Made by a program: the position numbers and the translations under genes. From the NCBI RefSeq assembly GCF_021742065.1, contig NZ_JAKKIE010000037.1, positions 1 through 40,020 on the forward strand: a DNA stretch of 40,020 nucleotides, written 5' to 3'. This document shows, one piece after another, positions 39,957 through 40,020 of the stretch; position 1 is the first letter of the stretch, and each line of letters starts with the position of its first letter. Below the pieces are notes generated by a model, which had not been told where the DNA came from, ran no database searches, and worked only from the letters and a program-made list of their open reading frames with translations. The stretch is from Rhizorhapis sp. SPR117. Its GTDB lineage: Bacteria; Pseudomonadota; Alphaproteobacteria; Sphingomonadales; Sphingomonadaceae.

Positions 39957-39974
39957 GGAGTAAAAATGTACCAC
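39594..39974 (-). pseudogene. IS1595-family transposase, C-terminal fragment
   Basis: About 120 residues of the catalytic C-terminal part of an IS1595-type (ISXO2-like) transposase. Clear segments are VVLDNVEPGSVVSTDELVSY, HHVNTVEGFWRLFKASVRS and the end RYLSEFTFRASNRE...MFDLLVGAL. The Asp of TDE and the Glu of VEGFWR are expected members of the catalytic set. Upstream of SAVYTDVKK the frame stays open to the window edge but reads through the end of another element (VVHFY before it), so the N-terminal half is missing here. I treat it as disrupted; more sequence past 40020 could change this. Confidence 0.65.
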
Positions 39975-40019
39975 TGACGGGTCTTTTGGGGTCCGTTCAT
40001 TTCGGAGTAAAAGTGTACC
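39956..40019. repeat. Two 17-bp direct repeats at the window edge (likely terminal repeats of a second IS)
   Basis: CGGAGTAAAAATGTACC (39956-39972) and CGGAGTAAAAGTGTACC (40003-40019) differ by one base and are spaced 47 bp start to start. Repeated end sequences of this kind are typical of IS21-family elements. The first copy sits where IS1595 homology stops, which points to insertion of a second element into the transposase gene. Confidence 0.6.
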
Positions 40020-40020
40020 G

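Overview
The window looks like chromosomal DNA of a sphingomonad alphaproteobacterium (Sphingomonadales). I infer this from the overall protein style, a DUF6491-type protein inside the nusA-infB operon, a RcnB-like secreted protein, a WbaP/SpsB-type priming sugar transferase, a bamD-recN-ligA block, and the intergenic palindromic repeats. No database search was run, so genus is not assigned. No tRNA, rRNA or CRISPR array was seen.

Layout. 1-1.5 kb: a Urate_ox_N-like membrane protein with a clear terminator, then sufE. 1.3-1.5 kb: a mosaic of palindromic repeats. 1.5-4.4 kb (minus): sdhC-sdhD-sdhA, coupled by one-base stop/start overlaps, then a small SH3-like protein where sdhB might be expected; sdhB is absent from the window. 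4.6-8.5 kb: a soluble chemotaxis-type receptor with a protoglobin-like N-terminus, prmA, a DUF2459 protein and a two-domain PilZ protein. 8.6-13.2 kb (minus): bamD-recN-ligA. 13.3-24.2 kb (minus): the translation/RNA operon rimP-nusA-ylxR-infB-rbfA-DUF6491-truB-rpsO-pnp. A RelE/ParE-type toxin-antitoxin pair sits between infB and rbfA, and a palindromic repeat is inserted in frame inside truB.

24.4-33.7 kb holds housekeeping and envelope genes: a NUDIX hydrolase with an extended Nudix box, a secreted RcnB-like protein, the leucyl/arginyl-tRNA-protein transferase, a polyprenyl-phosphate sugar-1-phosphate transferase, threonine ammonia-lyase with an ACT domain, and a coupled operon of a beta-hydroxyacid dehydrogenase, a secreted amidohydrolase and a mannose-6-phosphate isomerase. 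A second copy of the 1.3 kb repeat fills the gap after the sugar transferase, inverted relative to the first.

33.7-40 kb becomes accessory: a large GT-C-like membrane protein, a small unknown gene, three methyltransferases (the last two visibly AT-richer), then a tightly packed three-gene cassette of unknown function. The cassette runs into an IS1595-family element whose transposase appears cut by the end of a second, probably IS21-like, element at the window edge. The least explained material is the cassette at 38.2-39.66 kb, the toxin-antitoxin pair embedded in the core operon, and the repeat inside truB.
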